Source: an uncultured Acetatifactor sp.
Lineage (GTDB): Bacteria > Bacillota > Clostridia > Lachnospirales > Lachnospiraceae
DNA: 64,000 nucleotides
Assembly (NCBI GenBank): GCA_910577665.1
Contig: CAJTOJ010000006.1
Coordinates: forward strand, 65,838-129,837
Reading direction: 5' to 3'
The translations under genes were made by a program, and so were the position numbers. The notes under the pieces were generated by a model. The model had not been told where the DNA came from. It saw nothing but the letters and a program-made list of their open reading frames with translations, and did not search any database. The stretch's first letter is position 1. The number at the start of each line of letters is the position of its first letter. Shown here piece by piece: positions 34,963-43,891 of this stretch.

Positions 34963-35597
34963 AAGATTATCCTTTCTACTACGTGGGTATCCTATTACAT
35001 GTAGCGTTCCCACTTCATTATTCCTTCCGGTTTCTTCCATTCTGTATTCTATTCTGCGGATACGGTCATTCATTCCGCAATTTTCATGAAACGCAATCGC
35101 ATCCGCCCATGCTCGGTATCAATATGGCAGAGTTTCACACAATGCAAAAATCTGATGATACGGGTGCAGCAGGCGAAACGCTTTGAAAATATGGCGTATG
35201 TGCCTTAAATGCCCTTGCTATTGATGAGCCGCTTGAATACGCTCGTCTTTATCTTGAGGGTAATATGCAAATATGGATAAATGCATAGGATTCTCTGGAA
35301 TTATGGTAATAGACAAGACTTTAGGGATAGCACCCTGTTCTTTATGATACAGAGGGGTGGCAGCACTTTAGTCTGTCGTTCTTTGATTACCACCAGTAAA
35401 ACCGGACGAGACTGTCAACGGCGGCGCAAAGCGGCGTTCATTTTACCGTAGACTGATCCGGCTGGTTTTGCAATCTTTTTGAGAAAATAGCAGAATCAAC
35501 CAAACCATAATGTCCTATCGCTTGTTATGCCACTATATGAATGACGGTTATTTAGTTTTATAATTCGACATAACAGCAAATTTTGTACCATTTATCA
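34963..35597. other. Gene-free stretch with a probable coding remnant
   Basis: About 635 bp without an intact gene. Around 35100-35300 the plus strand reads MAEFHTMQKSDDTGAAGETL then, after stops and a shift, ALNALAIDEPLEYARLYLEG, which looks like a broken ORF of mobile-element type. CAACGGCGGCGCAAAGC at 35415 and AT-rich DNA follow up to dapB. No transposase or att site could be fixed. Confidence 0.35.
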
Positions 35598-36350
35598 CTA
35601 TGCGTTACAGAAATCATCCATATCATATAAACCATTTGTCTGATTCATCGTCCACTTCGATACTTCAATTGCCCCATCAGCAAAAGGTTCTCTTGACGAT
35701 GCTTGATGTTTAAATGTGACCACCTCGTCTTTACAATTCGCAAAAATCACCTCATGTTCTCCAAAGATATTTCCTCCACGAATACTACAAATGCTTACTT
35801 TATCTACATTTATTGTATGATTTGCATCTAAAAGAGCATTTTTTATCATCAATGCAGTTCCACTAGGCGCATCTTTCTTTTTATTATGATGGTATTCCAC
35901 TATTTGAATATCTGTATCTAAACTTATTTTTCTTGCATAAAAATTTACTGTTTCAATAAAATTATGTAATGCCACACTGAAATTCCCTGTCATGAAAATA
36001 GGAATATTGGTTGCCAGTAGATTAATCTTTTCTATATCTTCTATTGAAAATGCAGTTGTTGCTATAATAAGCGGCTTCTTCATTTTCTCATATTTTAAAT
36101 AACTGCTGCTCATAAAAGTTTCTGCATTAGTACAATCTATATAGATATCGCAACCAATTGCTGCTTCAATGTCATCTATAATTGGCAAGTCGCTCTTACC
36201 TCCAATAAGCTCAGATATCGTTTTCCCAACATACTGGTTGCCCTTTCGAGCAATGGCATAACAAACATCAACATCCTTGCTTTTTAAAGTATTTTTCATG
36301 ATGGCACTACCCAATTTACCAGTACACCCAACTACCGCTATTTTTATCAT
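35598..36350 (-). CDS. dapB: 4-hydroxy-tetrahydrodipicolinate reductase
   Basis: 250 residues, typical DapB length. Rossmann NAD(P)H site VVGCTGKLGSAIMKN, active-site signature EYHHNKKKDAPSGTALMI and GGNIFGEHEVIF. It reduces the DapA product in lysine and diaminopimelate synthesis in the cytoplasm. The gene is much richer in A and T (many AAA, ATT and GAT codons) than its neighbours, and no other dap gene is near. This suggests acquisition by transfer; the upstream remnant fits. Codon evidence only, no tree. Confidence 0.92.
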   Translation of the reverse strand: MIKIAVVGCTGKLGSAIMKNTLKSKDVDVCYAIARKGNQYVGKTISELIGGKSDLPIIDDIEAAIGCDIYIDCTNAETFMSSSYLKYEKMKKPLIIATTAFSIEDIEKINLLATNIPIFMTGNFSVALHNFIETVNFYARKISLDTDIQIVEYHHNKKKDAPSGTALMIKNALLDANHTINVDKVSICSIRGGNIFGEHEVIFANCKDEVVTFKHQASSREPFADGAIEVSKWTMNQTNGLYDMDDFCNA

Positions 36351-36503
36351 ATATCAATTAACTTCCTTTCCGCATTGCTTCATTTGCAACAAATCCCGAT
36401 TTATCTATCCTAAAGAAAACCAATAATCTAATAGATTTATAAACTTATTTTTCATAGATACACTTTTTCGAAAGGGGATTAAAATTTTATGTGGCAGCTT
36501 CCC

Positions 36504-37301
36504 TCACTTCTCCACCGGCACCAGTTTCCCATGGAGCACATACCTGGCATCCTTAAAATTATAGGCACAGGTGGATAGTACCACATATCTGCCATCCGGA
36601 TCCAGGGCTGTTTCCCCCAGGATGTCAAAGTCTGCCTGGAAGTCCGACTGCTTCAGGCACCGATCTAGGTACTCCTCCAGTTCCTGACAGGGTCCGTCAA
36701 AAGTAATATAGGTATCCGAAGTGGCAGGTGTGGTATAACCTGCAAAGAGCAGAATCTGATAGTCCTGTTCCGGGGTCAGGAGCCACATGACAGGATGTGT
36801 CTCATAGAATGCCTGGTCTGCCCACTCGTCCAGGCAGGCAAACATGGATCCATTCTTCATATGGTGTCCGTAAATGATTGTATTCGAATCCGCAAAACCC
36901 GGATGGTTGGTGGATTCCATAAAAATGGAGCCTGCTGTCTGATGTTCCTGGTTCAAGTTCCGGCGCAGGTAATAGTCGTTGTCTGAACCCTGTAGTATGG
37001 GATAGTTGATTGCCGTATCCTGGCAATAGATCCAGCCAACCACATCGCTATTGGTCTCCCTAAGCTTCTCAAAATCCACTTTCAGGGGAATGTCCGGTCC
37101 AGCCATGCCAGCTTCCCCCGTGGTGCCAGAGGTTCCTGTGGCCCCAGTATTTTCTACCCTGTGGGTAAATTCTTCTGCTGCCTGTTCGTAGACCTTATCC
37201 TCTTTCTCGTATTTGTACTGCGTGTACAGAATGACCCCGCCTGCCGCGCAGAAGACTGCAAGCAGCAGCGCCATAATAATAAGTCTTATTTTTCTACTCA
37301 T
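36504..37301 (-). CDS. Class B sortase
   Basis: 265 residues. N-terminal anchor (residues 6-28), a Gly/Thr/Ala linker (50-68), then the sortase domain with catalytic His146 in IIYGHHMKNG, Cys245 in LSTCAYNF and Arg253 in DARYVL. The spacing and the LSTC motif indicate class B, which in other bacteria anchors NPQTN-like substrates or pili. It lies at the downstream edge of the pilus and TasA-like cluster, beyond a terminator and the Uma2 gene, so it may serve the variant sorting signals there. Its own substrate is unknown. Confidence 0.9.
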   Translation of the reverse strand: MSRKIRLIIMALLLAVFCAAGGVILYTQYKYEKEDKVYEQAAEEFTHRVENTGATGTSGTTGEAGMAGPDIPLKVDFEKLRETNSDVVGWIYCQDTAINYPILQGSDNDYYLRRNLNQEHQTAGSIFMESTNHPGFADSNTIIYGHHMKNGSMFACLDEWADQAFYETHPVMWLLTPEQDYQILLFAGYTTPATSDTYITFDGPCQELEEYLDRCLKQSDFQADFDILGETALDPDGRYVVLSTCAYNFKDARYVLHGKLVPVEK

Positions 37302-37411
37302 ATAGAGTATCCATCCTCCTATATGGTGTTTCCCTTAAGTTGTCTGATCTTGTTATATTTATTTGACCATGACATCTCTAAGTTACCAGTCCGTTCTACA
37401 TGGAAAAATTG

Positions 37412-37942
37412 CTAAACACGTATAGAAAACCCTTCAAAAATTCCTGATGGAATATCCTTTCCAAAATCATACTGCCCCATTATATCATTTTCAAATCTAT
37501 AAACCATTACCTGCTGTTTTTCAAGATCAACAATCCAATACTCCTTAACACCCGCTGTGCGATATTTAAATAATTTAGTCATATAGTCTCTTGACTTACT
37601 ACCTGGTGATGCAATCTCGATTATCCAGTCAGGCGCCCCATGGCATCCCTGTTCATCTAATTTGGATAAATCACATATGACAGAAATATCCGGCTCTACA
37701 TAGTTCCTGTCATCCCCCTCCAGAAACACGGCAAATGGAGCTGCCAAGGCTTCGCATTGTCCATGATTGCCATCAATATAGTTTGCTATTGCTTGATGTA
37801 GCTTCCGGCTTATCTTTTGATGGGACCAGCTTGGAGGTGCCATATCGTATATCCGCCCATCAATCAGCTCTGCCCTTTCTCCATCCGGCAGGGCATATAT
37901 ATCATCGACTGTATATCTTTGTTCTTTTTGTAATGCATCCAT
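37412..37942 (-). CDS. Uma2 family (DUF820) endonuclease-like protein
   Basis: 176 residues from MDALQKEQRY, after GGAGGTGG. Restriction-like fold motif: AELIDGRIYDMAPPSWSHQ, VEPDISVIC and PDWIIEIASPGSK, ending in KEYWIVDLEKQQ. This is the PD-(D/E)xK core. Uma2 proteins are widespread in Cyanobacteria and Firmicutes with unclear roles. Isolated between the class B sortase and the fibre cluster. Confidence 0.85.
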   Translation of the reverse strand: MDALQKEQRYTVDDIYALPDGERAELIDGRIYDMAPPSWSHQKISRKLHQAIANYIDGNHGQCEALAAPFAVFLEGDDRNYVEPDISVICDLSKLDEQGCHGAPDWIIEIASPGSKSRDYMTKLFKYRTAGVKEYWIVDLEKQQVMVYRFENDIMGQYDFGKDIPSGIFEGFSIRV

Positions 37943-38022
37943 TGCATCCACCTCCGCTCTTAATCCTATTATAGGCAATGCACACAGGAAATACAACCGC
38001 TTTTTCCCGCGTGCAGTCAAGT

Positions 38023-38038
38023 CTAGTTACTGTTCACT
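38023..38038. repeat. Terminal end of the palindromic intergenic repeat
   Basis: CTAGTTACTGTTCACT matches the right end of the element at 22684-22829 in reverse. The rest of the element is not visible here. Confidence 0.35.
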
Positions 38039-38080
38039 CTGTGGCATTGGCCTGGCCATTGCCAACGGAATGAAAATACA

Positions 38081-38128
38081 GATCAAAATAGCCATCTGGC
38101 TTCCTTCACACCAAATGGCTATTTGATC
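38081..38128 (-). terminator. Strong hairpin closing the fibre operon
   Basis: GATCAAAATAGCCATCTGG (38081-38099) pairs with CCAAATGGCTATTTGATC (38111-38128), with one bulge. It lies ~130 bases after the SipW stop and separates the fibre genes from the Uma2 gene. Confidence 0.65.
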
Positions 38129-38256
38129 CGTCTCTAAATTCCTCCGGAATAGCTATCCTTCACTGCCCACACCTTGGATCTTCCTTTCATCCTGTTCGGC
38201 TGTGGGGCTCCTCCGGAATGTGGATTTTCTTTCTATTGCAGCTGGTCTTCCTGCTG

Positions 38257-38856
38257 TCAGCTTTCCCTCTGTTGTGACTCTTCTTCCTGCTGCCGGTCTT
38301 CCTTCTGCTGTGGTTCTCCTTCCTGCTGCCGGTCTTCCTTCTGCTGTTCTTTCTGGCGTTCCCTTGCGCGGTCCCTCAGTCTGGTAGCCAGCATGTTGAA
38401 CATGACACCACAGGCCGCATAGCAGATAATATAGATTTTACCCACACCACTTGTATAGATTACCAGTATCTGTCCCAGAAAAGGAATGTGGTATTTTACC
38501 CGGCCTACCAGGCTTGTATAGGGGATGGTATTCAAGTCTTCCTGGGCATTGGCATCACCCTTGGTAACGAATTCACCTTCCACCATGCGGTTCTGTACCA
38601 CGCGGTGGGTGACAGTGGCACCACCGCTATGGTAAGCGATCACCTCATCTTCCTGGATGTCTGTAGGTACAGCAGGTTCCACATAAACCAGACTTCCTAC
38701 GGGAATAGATGGCTCCATGCTGCCACTTAGAATATGATAGACCTCATAGCCCATTAAGCGGGGAATCGTAACCGGAAGGAAGGTTGCGATCACGGACAGC
38801 AGGATTAAGGTTCCCAATATGTTGCAGATAGCAGGGACTATTTTCCCGCGCTTCAT
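38257..38856 (-). CDS. sipW: SipW-type signal peptidase I
   Basis: 199 residues from MKRGKIVPAI, after AGGGG. ER/archaeal-type Ser-His peptidase: catalytic Ser46 in ILSGSMEPSI, His84 in TVTHRVV replacing the usual Lys, and GDAN at 100-103. Two membrane spans (about 8-30 and 130-150). SipW releases TasA/camelysin-like proteins, two of which are encoded upstream in the same run. The C-terminal tail repeats the QQKEDRQQE unit, DNA that varies easily in copy number. Last gene of the fibre operon before a strong hairpin. Confidence 0.92.
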   Translation of the reverse strand: MKRGKIVPAICNILGTLILLSVIATFLPVTIPRLMGYEVYHILSGSMEPSIPVGSLVYVEPAVPTDIQEDEVIAYHSGGATVTHRVVQNRMVEGEFVTKGDANAQEDLNTIPYTSLVGRVKYHIPFLGQILVIYTSGVGKIYIICYAACGVMFNMLATRLRDRARERQKEQQKEDRQQEGEPQQKEDRQQEEESQQRES

Positions 38857-38911
38857 GTTTACACCCCTCTGCGCGCTTCTGTGCGCGTACCAATCAAAAG
38901 CTTCATTCCCT

Positions 38912-40075
38912 TCACCCTTTCTCTTTCGGATGTTTTTCAGAATGTGTGGAGTCTTTGGCACCTGTCTTGTCCCTGGCATCTTCTTTCTTCTTGTTCATGC
39001 ATGTTACAATCCACCAGATCGCACCACCTACCAGAACCACAAACACTGCCACAGCCAGGATCTTCACTGGCAACGGAATATTTACCAGGAACGCATTGCC
39101 ATTCAGGATGCTGATGATGCCACCCTCTTCAAAACCTTTCTGGCCACTGTCTTTGTCCCCTTTGTATCCTGCCTGGGGAATCCGTTCCTCATCCATATCC
39201 TCCAGTTCTCCTGGTAAGAAAGTAGGCACAAAATCATCCGGAATCTCCTCATAATACGGGCCGGGAACAGTAGGTTCTTCCACAACTACAGGCGGCTGGG
39301 TGTCGGTGTCCGTGTCAGCAGGCGGCTCCCCTGGCGCCTGGGTCGGGCTGGGAGGCGCTGGCTGGCCGGGAATGACGATCACAGTTGTGCCTGGCGCCGG
39401 TATCGGGATGTATATAAAGGTAAATATATTCTCCGCAGCATTCGCCACCAGTGTCTTGGTCAGATTGTAGGCCTGGGGCTGGTAGCCGTCCACATACTGG
39501 TATGCAACAACGGGCTTGTCGCCTACGGTACCACGGTATTTCTCACTTTCCCGCAAGGGATAGCCCATTGTATCCAGATAGTGAATGGTATACTCCACAG
39601 AATCTTTCATGAGGCCATAAGCCACCACATAATCTGTATCATTTTCCACCTGGAAGGAAGCCTTCCGTTCGCTGTTGTCTTTACCACTCTCACGGTTACC
39701 CATGATATAGTACTTGCCTTCCACCTGGAAAGTGACTTTGGATGTGCTTCCTGTGGACAGATCCTGAATACTCATGACAAAGTAATTGTATCCGTTCTGT
39801 GTATCGTCCACACCTGGAACTCCATCCTGTGCAGACACTTCCGTAAGGCCGATGTTCACACGTCCTCCGTATACAAGACCATCCAGTATAAAAGTCTTCC
39901 CATCCTCTGAGATTCTTCCGTTTCCACCCACACAGCTCGTCATGGTACCCTGTTTCCCCGCAAAGATACGGATGGAATACGTATCTGGAAATTCTGTCGC
40001 CCCGGAAGGAAAGGACAGGGAAATTATCATCAGCAAAGAGAGCAGTACGCCAAGCAGACTTCTCATTTTTCCCAT
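38912..40075 (-). CDS. Secreted MucBP-like protein with C-terminal membrane anchor
   Basis: 387 residues. Signal peptide (cleavage near residue 27). Beta-rich region with an uncommon GGRVNIGLTEVSAQ segment, then a MucBP-type repeat (VEYTIHYLDTMGYPLRES to TKTLV, about 160-212). Pro/Thr-rich stalk (225-275), an acidic linker, and one membrane span (about 338-358) with a basic cytoplasmic tail. No LPxTG, so it is probably held by the span. It is likely a surface-exposed component of the fibre system, between the sipW and TasA-like genes. Confidence 0.75.
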   Translation of the reverse strand: MGKMRSLLGVLLSLLMIISLSFPSGATEFPDTYSIRIFAGKQGTMTSCVGGNGRISEDGKTFILDGLVYGGRVNIGLTEVSAQDGVPGVDDTQNGYNYFVMSIQDLSTGSTSKVTFQVEGKYYIMGNRESGKDNSERKASFQVENDTDYVVAYGLMKDSVEYTIHYLDTMGYPLRESEKYRGTVGDKPVVAYQYVDGYQPQAYNLTKTLVANAAENIFTFIYIPIPAPGTTVIVIPGQPAPPSPTQAPGEPPADTDTDTQPPVVVEEPTVPGPYYEEIPDDFVPTFLPGELEDMDEERIPQAGYKGDKDSGQKGFEEGGIISILNGNAFLVNIPLPVKILAVAVFVVLVGGAIWWIVTCMNKKKEDARDKTGAKDSTHSEKHPKEKG

Positions 40076-40076
40076 G

Positions 40077-40865
40077 TCACACCGCCCCCTTCTTTTCTTT
40101 CTTGTTCTGCTTCATACCATAGATACCCAGTAGCAGGAACAGGATACCGCTGATAGCCATAGCTACCACATAGGGCATCAGGTTCGTGTCATCTCCGGTA
40201 CGTACTATGGTGGTCCTTCCAGGAGTCCCCGGCTCATCTGGCGTGCCGGGAGATGGTGTGTCGGGAGGCCCCTCTTCTACCACAGTCACAGGCTCCGGGC
40301 GAACCTCCACTGCAAACTGCATCTGCAGATTTGCCAGAGTGTCCTGGTATGCATTGCCCTGTGTCTCACCGTCCAGGGCCACCCGCAGGGTAATACTCCC
40401 GCTCTGTCCAGGACTCAAGGTATCCAGATAGACATAATCTGCCAGTGCTCCTGTTGCCTCCCGCAGTCCTTCTGAATCTTCACCGCCTACGGTGTCACTG
40501 TCGAAGAGTACCACCGTCCTGTTGCTGCTGGTGTAGGCCAGGTAATAGGTATAGGCACCACCGCCAATCTCTGCGTTAGCACTCTGATCCTCCAGGGACT
40601 TGACTACCTCATTGGTCAAGTACCAGTCTGTTACCTTGCTGTTTTCACTGCCCAGGTCCAGCGTAAATGTGATATTGTCTCCGGGCTGCATACCAGATAT
40701 GGCTTCGTCCATATCTCCCCGCCCGAAGTTGCTTTCCATCTTATTCTGTGCTGTAAATGTAACTTTCCACCCAGACTGTCCATACAGGTCATCTGCCCGG
40801 ACCTCCATTCCTGTGCATGCAAACAGGCAGAACGCCAGAAGCATACCCAAACACTTTTTCTTCAT
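40077..40865 (-). CDS. Secreted protein with LPxTG-like but atypical sorting signal
   Basis: 262 residues. Signal peptide cleaved near VRA (residue 24). Beta-sandwich-like body (TFTAQNKMESNFGRGDMDEA, TFTLDLGSEN, SGSITLRVALDGETQ). Pro/Gly-rich stalk. The C-terminus reads TIVRTGDDTN, then a hydrophobic span and KKEKKG, so it has the sorting-signal layout with VRTGD in place of LPxTG. Substrate of a variant sortase is plausible, perhaps the class B enzyme at 36504. It lies 1 base from the next gene's stop. Cell-surface location inferred. Confidence 0.75.
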   Translation of the reverse strand: MKKKCLGMLLAFCLFACTGMEVRADDLYGQSGWKVTFTAQNKMESNFGRGDMDEAISGMQPGDNITFTLDLGSENSKVTDWYLTNEVVKSLEDQSANAEIGGGAYTYYLAYTSSNRTVVLFDSDTVGGEDSEGLREATGALADYVYLDTLSPGQSGSITLRVALDGETQGNAYQDTLANLQMQFAVEVRPEPVTVVEEGPPDTPSPGTPDEPGTPGRTTIVRTGDDTNLMPYVVAMAISGILFLLLGIYGMKQNKKEKKGAV

Positions 40866-40878
40866 GCCGTCCTCCTCC

Positions 40879-41826
40879 CTACTTCACAGAAGTCAAAGAC
40901 CCATTGCTGTCAATCTCCACGTCACGTCCCCATGCGCTCCAGATAGCTTCCCTGGCACTGTGGGTCTGCACTGCGTCCACCTGGGCCTTAATCCGAAATT
41001 CTACTCCGTTATATACATACGTGGTTGTGATTGTTGTGTATGTCTTGCCGTCTATTTCTTCCTTTGTAACCGTCTGTGTCACTTGATCTGCCACACCGGG
41101 ATCTATACGAAGATAATCACATAGTGGCACTGACATGGTGGAAGGATCTCCCTCGGGAATGTCTTCTCCCACCGCTTTCAGAATGTTGCGGTAATACAGG
41201 ACTGTACGTTCCTTGGTCGATGACGTTTCATCTATGATCCAGGGCTGGTTCTCCTCACTGGTTCCGCAGTTAATCAGATTTAGGTCAATCAAACCGGGAG
41301 AGAGCGCTGGCAGTTTGTCTTTCTGGCCATCCTCATTGGCATCAGCTCCTACCCAGTATTTGTATATGGTGACACGCACATACTGATCAATATCACCCGT
41401 ATTCACCACATATAGTTTTTCATCATACCGTCTGCCCGGCTGGATCTCTTCCCCTGCCGCCAGCAGATCCGTCAACAACGAATTGCCTTCTGCATCCTGG
41501 ATCCGGGCATCATCCCAGTAACCGTCCTCTTTCACATCATAGTCTCTCCAGGACACTTTCTTAGGTTCGTTTGCCCCACATTGCTCATACAGACTCACAC
41601 CAATATTGAACATTTCCACACTGGATCTGTAATAATCAGATGTGTAAGTAAGCACTGCCCTGGCACCGCCAACCGTACTCCCCAGAAGCATCACAACTGC
41701 CAGACCAAAGAGAACCATGGTCACTACAGGCGATGCCAATAGCTTTTTCACCTTGGAAAACCTGGTACCCGATGCCTTCTTCCTAACCGGCCGGGAAGAC
41801 TCTGTCCCTCTCTTATTCGCTGACAT
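40879..41826 (-). CDS. TasA/camelysin-like secreted protein 1
   Basis: 315 residues from the second in-frame Met (MSANKRGTE). A basic N-terminus is followed by a long hydrophobic segment (about 33-52) and GGARAVLTYTSDYYRSSVEM, the usual start of mature SipW substrates. The body has DQYVRVTIYKYWVG and several beta strands; no sortase signal. TasA and camelysin form amyloid-like matrix fibres in Bacillus; here that is by analogy. It overlaps the preceding TasA-like gene by 14 bases, showing translational coupling. Confidence 0.8.
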   Translation of the reverse strand: MSANKRGTESSRPVRKKASGTRFSKVKKLLASPVVTMVLFGLAVVMLLGSTVGGARAVLTYTSDYYRSSVEMFNIGVSLYEQCGANEPKKVSWRDYDVKEDGYWDDARIQDAEGNSLLTDLLAAGEEIQPGRRYDEKLYVVNTGDIDQYVRVTIYKYWVGADANEDGQKDKLPALSPGLIDLNLINCGTSEENQPWIIDETSSTKERTVLYYRNILKAVGEDIPEGDPSTMSVPLCDYLRIDPGVADQVTQTVTKEEIDGKTYTTITTTYVYNGVEFRIKAQVDAVQTHSAREAIWSAWGRDVEIDSNGSLTSVK

Positions 41827-42637
41827 CCGTATCACCTCCAGCCCCGTCTGCTGTTCCTGTCTGGTTATCTGCTACTTCCTGGTTCCCATCGTCTGTACCA
41901 GGCTGGTCTCCTGGTTCATTGTCCTCTGTTCCCCCAGGGTTCCCTGTCCCGTTGCCTTCTGTTCCATCAGATGTCCCTGTCCCGTTGCCTTCTGTTCCAT
42001 CAGATGTCCCTGTCCCGTTGCCTTCTGCTCCATCAGATGTCCCTGTCCCGTTGCCTTCTGTTCCCCCAGGGTTTCCGCTGTTGGTACCGGTATCTGTCAC
42101 CACATCCAGGGTCTTCGTCCAGTCTGCATAGGCCGTCCCATCCTCATGATATCTGACAGGAGTACTCTCATAGATAACGATCACATTGAAGCTATCCCCA
42201 TCCTCATATGTTATATCATCCGTCTGGCCAGGAACCTGGATTACCACATCCAGCGTATCGGTGGATTCCCCACCATTTACAATCCCCTTGTAATACCAGT
42301 AATCACCTGCACCTGCCGGAATAATCTCATTCCATACGCCCTTTTCCCTGGTCCAGTTGCCAGAGGCTGACACATATTCCAGGTCATATCTGGCGCAGAA
42401 AGCCCTGGCACGGATGAATACCGGCTCTGAATCTGCTTCACTTGTAATGGTCACATGCTTGGTCCAGGAATCAAATCCCTCCACGATCTGCGTCCTGTCT
42501 CCCAGATGAATGGGATGACCGCCCTCAGCCATGGTATAGGTAGTAAAATAGGCAATGGCACCATTCACTCCCATCGTCAGAACCGTGACCCCAGCCAGAA
42601 GGGACAGACATATGTTTCTTATATTTTTCTTCTTCAT
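41813..42637 (-). CDS. TasA/camelysin-like secreted protein 2 with repeat tail
   Basis: 274 residues from MKKKNIRNI, after GGGAGAG. Hydrophobic signal (8-27) and GAIAYFTTYTMAEGG, the SipW-substrate pattern. Body with SWTKHVTITSEADSEPVFIR and SFNVIVIYESTPVRY. The C-terminal quarter is a Gly/Thr/Asn-rich linker made of an 11-residue unit (TEGNGTGTSDG) repeated four times, then a Pro/Asp-rich end. It looks like the long-stalked partner of the protein at 40879. No membrane span near the C-terminus. Confidence 0.8.
   Translation of the reverse strand: MKKKNIRNICLSLLAGVTVLTMGVNGAIAYFTTYTMAEGGHPIHLGDRTQIVEGFDSWTKHVTITSEADSEPVFIRARAFCARYDLEYVSASGNWTREKGVWNEIIPAGAGDYWYYKGIVNGGESTDTLDVVIQVPGQTDDITYEDGDSFNVIVIYESTPVRYHEDGTAYADWTKTLDVVTDTGTNSGNPGGTEGNGTGTSDGAEGNGTGTSDGTEGNGTGTSDGTEGNGTGNPGGTEDNEPGDQPGTDDGNQEVADNQTGTADGAGGDTDVSE
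41942..42073. repeat. 33-bp in-frame tandem repeat
   Basis: Four copies of a 33-base unit start at 41942, 41975, 42008 and 42041 (CCCTGTCCCGTTGCCTTCTG...). They encode the 11-residue linker units of the TasA-like protein. Near-identical copies suggest slippage or recombination. Confidence 0.9.
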
Positions 42638-42656
42638 ATCCGCTCTCCCTTCCTTA

Positions 42657-43877
42657 TTATGGTGTACGTCCATCCGTTCCGTCTGCACGTGTGGAAGTCC
42701 AGATCCAACTGCCGCCTTCCGCTTCATATCTGAAATGATTGGTAATGCCATGTCCACCTGTGTTACGTCCGTTATACCGATTGGAGAAGGACACCTCAAA
42801 TGTCTCCTCTGCCCTTCCAATCACTGTCTCCCGGACAAAAGGATCCCTATCCTGCTCTTCCACCGGCTCATAACTGGAACCACTGTAAATCTCTGTCACT
42901 GTGACCTTCGCTCCCACAGGAAGCTTCTCTATGAGCACATGGCTGGTGCCTGCCTTGGTAAAATCAATGGACACTACATCCCTGTACTCTCCGTCTGTTC
43001 CAAGTGTCCCGTCTCCATGGCTATAATCCTTCCAGGTAGCTACCACTTCGAAGACAAAGGTAGTAGGACCGGAATTCTCATATTCCAGAAGGCTCTTCGT
43101 GATCTGCAGGGAGCCATACCTGGGATCTGCCTGGGGCTTCAGCACGGCTGTCGCATCGTAGATCCATTCCCCCGGATTAGCCGTGTTGATGATATCGCCC
43201 TGTGTACCGTCTACATCCCCCAGAATGGGGGCTTTTGTGGGTAGAGAGATCAGTTCCGGTGCAAAAGTGTATACATATTCCGTGGAGTGGGCTATGGTGC
43301 CGATCCGGGTGGCTGTCTGTTCCTCTGCCTCCCCGATAGCTGTCACATATTGTTCCACATCCATACGTCCCACATCATTTCTTCTGGCAATCAGAAGGTA
43401 GAGACCCGGCTCCAGGTTCTCTATCTTGGTCTTGACAGCTATCCCCTCCCTGACTGCTGGCTGTACAGTACCTGCCCCGTCAAAAACAACATTCCCGTCC
43501 TTAATGGTCACGCCCAGTGCAATACCGGCCGCTGCCTGGGACTGCTCACGCCATATGGCATTGGTCATCTCCCCATCTACCTGCAACCCTTTGTATGGAT
43601 CCAGCAATTCATATTGGTATCCGTCATAGGTATAGCCGTTCGCGGTATTCGCTTTGACTGTGGCCACCTGATACAGGTCAATGACTATATTGGCTGTCTG
43701 AATATCCTGTTCCAGATAAGAATCTGTATCTGCGGCATAGTTCCCAGGAGTAACGGTCAGGGAACACTTCTGGTTCAGATCCACCAGTTCAGCCGCCCTT
43801 CCCGGAAATGACAGCGCCAGTACCATGCTAAAGGCCACCGCCAGCGGCGTCAGCACACGTATCCATTTGCGTTTCAT
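42657..43877 (-). CDS. Secreted pilin-like protein without wall anchor
   Basis: 406 residues. Signal peptide with cleavage near GRA (residue 28). Body of isopeptide-pilin type: SLTVTPGNYAADTDSYLEQD, EPGLYLLIARRND and a second domain from SLQITKSLLEYENSGPTTFV with VIEKLP-like strands typical of Spy0128-like (DUF7601) domains. It ends in SWIWTSTRADGTDGRTP with no LPxTG, no hydrophobic tail and no basic tail. It is thus released or held by partners. Position between signal peptidase LepB and TasA-like genes suggests an accessory pilus subunit. Confidence 0.75.
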   Translation of the reverse strand: MKRKWIRVLTPLAVAFSMVLALSFPGRAAELVDLNQKCSLTVTPGNYAADTDSYLEQDIQTANIVIDLYQVATVKANTANGYTYDGYQYELLDPYKGLQVDGEMTNAIWREQSQAAAGIALGVTIKDGNVVFDGAGTVQPAVREGIAVKTKIENLEPGLYLLIARRNDVGRMDVEQYVTAIGEAEEQTATRIGTIAHSTEYVYTFAPELISLPTKAPILGDVDGTQGDIINTANPGEWIYDATAVLKPQADPRYGSLQITKSLLEYENSGPTTFVFEVVATWKDYSHGDGTLGTDGEYRDVVSIDFTKAGTSHVLIEKLPVGAKVTVTEIYSGSSYEPVEEQDRDPFVRETVIGRAEETFEVSFSNRYNGRNTGGHGITNHFRYEAEGGSWIWTSTRADGTDGRTP

Positions 43878-43891
43878 AGTCGATTCCCTCC

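Noticed and set aside
41942..42073. CRISPR-like array
   Set aside because: Repeats touch with no spacers and are in frame in a gene; a coding tandem repeat.
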